A DNA stretch of 6,653 nt from Clostridia bacterium. Its GTDB lineage: Bacteria; Bacillota_A; Clostridia; UMGS1810. Both the position numbers and the translations under genes were made by a program. Positions 5,755-6,653 of the stretch are shown piece by piece (position 1 is the first letter of the stretch; every line of letters starts with the position of its first letter). Where the stretch lies: the NCBI GenBank assembly GCA_017437345.1, contig JAFSBJ010000043.1, positions 1-6,653 on the forward strand, in the 5' to 3' direction. Below the pieces are notes generated by a model that made no database searches, had not been told where the DNA came from, and worked only from the letters and a program-made list of their open reading frames with translations.

Positions 5755-6651
5755 ATGAAAAATCAGATAAAAGGAACGGTGTTCCTTCTTCTAGCGGCAG
5801 TTTTGTGGGGAGCATCCTTTGTTTTTCAGAATGAGGGTGCAGAAATTATAGACCCAATAGCCTTCAACGGATTAAGAAGCCTTCTTGGCTCTTTGGCTTT
5901 GCTTCCTGTTATAGCAATTATAAGCATCATAAACAAAAAAAATGGCATAAAAAGCAAACCGTCAAAAGAAGAAAGAAAGCTTCTTTTAACAGGTGGACTT
6001 GTCTGTGGTTTAGCTCTTTGTGCAGCAGGAACTTTGCAAACCCTGGGTATAAAGCAGGGCGCAGGAGAATCAGGCTTTATAACCACTATCTATATTGTCT
6101 TTGTTCCAATTCTCAGCGTATTTCTTCGTCAGAGAATTCCAAGAAGAGTATGGCTTGCGGTTATGATGTGCTTTATTGGTCTTTATTTCCTCTGCGGAAG
6201 CTTTGCATTTAATGTAAATCAGATATATCTTCTTCTTTGTGCCTTCTTCTTTGCAATTCATATTCTGGTTATCGACTATTATTCTCCAAAGGTCGATGGT
6301 GTAAAATTATCCTGCTTGCAGTTTCTGGTTGTGGGAATAATCGATAGCATCATTATGCTTTTTGTGGATGTTCCATCCTGGAAAGAAATCGTAATATGCT
6401 TTCCAAATCTTGCCTATATGGGTTTTGTTTCCTGTTCAATAGCCTACACCTTCCAGATTATCGGTCAGAAATATATTTCAGCAACCATAGGAGCCATCTT
6501 AATGAGCCTTGAATCCGTATTTTCCGTGCTTTCCGAATGGGCTCTTCAGGGCACACTCCTTGCCCCGCTTAAAATTTTTGGCTGTGTTATAATTTTTGCA
6601 GCAGTTGTTCTTGTTCAGCTTCCGGTAAAACAAAAGCAAAACTTGACATAA
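5755..6651 (+). CDS. EamA/DMT-family transporter
   Basis: A 298-residue inner-membrane protein with about ten hydrophobic spans arranged as two EamA repeats (about residues 5-148 and 155-290). Repeat 1 opens with the family pattern LAAVLWGASFVFQ and continues with NGLRSLLGSLALLPV. Repeat 2 ends with ISATIGAILMSLESVFSVLS and a hydrophobic tail at 272-290. The family exports amino acids, metabolites or drugs, or imports some metabolites; substrate and direction cannot be read from sequence. It starts 18 nt after metY, with GAGG at 5741-5744 as its ribosome site, so it is co-transcribed and may handle a sulfur amino acid or related metabolite (inference). The stop codon lies 2 nt before the window end, so the gene is complete but its terminator is not visible. 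Confidence 0.9.
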   Translation: MKNQIKGTVFLLLAAVLWGASFVFQNEGAEIIDPIAFNGLRSLLGSLALLPVIAIISIINKKNGIKSKPSKEERKLLLTGGLVCGLALCAAGTLQTLGIKQGAGESGFITTIYIVFVPILSVFLRQRIPRRVWLAVMMCFIGLYFLCGSFAFNVNQIYLLLCAFFFAIHILVIDYYSPKVDGVKLSCLQFLVVGIIDSIIMLFVDVPSWKEIVICFPNLAYMGFVSCSIAYTFQIIGQKYISATIGAILMSLESVFSVLSEWALQGTLLAPLKIFGCVIIFAAVVLVQLPVKQKQNLT

Positions 6652-6653
6652 GC

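Overview
The window looks like chromosomal DNA of an AT-rich member of the Clostridia, probably a gut anaerobe. The evidence is strong AGGAGG-type ribosome sites, a GTG start, low-GC codon use, a PfoR-like membrane protein, an AraC-type regulator and a pectin/uronate-catabolism gene. I cannot name a genus from sequence alone.

Layout. (1) 2-1630, minus strand: a long KduI-type 5-keto-4-deoxyuronate isomerase. It carries about 265 extra N-terminal residues, including a discoidin/F5-8C-like beta-sandwich, and the fourth zinc ligand of the isomerase is Tyr instead of His. (2) 1631-2022: a gene-free divergent region. Its left part holds the kduI promoter and a cluster of TGCAAT half-sites. Its right part (1776-1971) is a dense array of small hairpins separated by a constant octamer, AGTGAAGT, which flips to ACTTCACT halfway through. 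(3) 2023-3262, plus strand: a small Nudix hydrolase and an overlapping AraC-family regulator, translationally linked. (4) 3374-6651, plus strand, behind a near-consensus sigma-70 promoter at 3314-3342: an orphan PTS-IIC/PfoR-like membrane protein, an O-acetylhomoserine sulfhydrylase (MetY) and an EamA/DMT-family transporter, probably one operon.

How they may work together. KduI belongs to pectin/uronate use, and the AraC regulator is a plausible controller of kduI and/or the downstream operon; both links are inference. The IIC-like protein, MetY and EamA protein suggest a small transport and sulfur-amino-acid unit with unknown substrates. The least explained parts are the hairpin array and the KduI fusion with its altered metal site.
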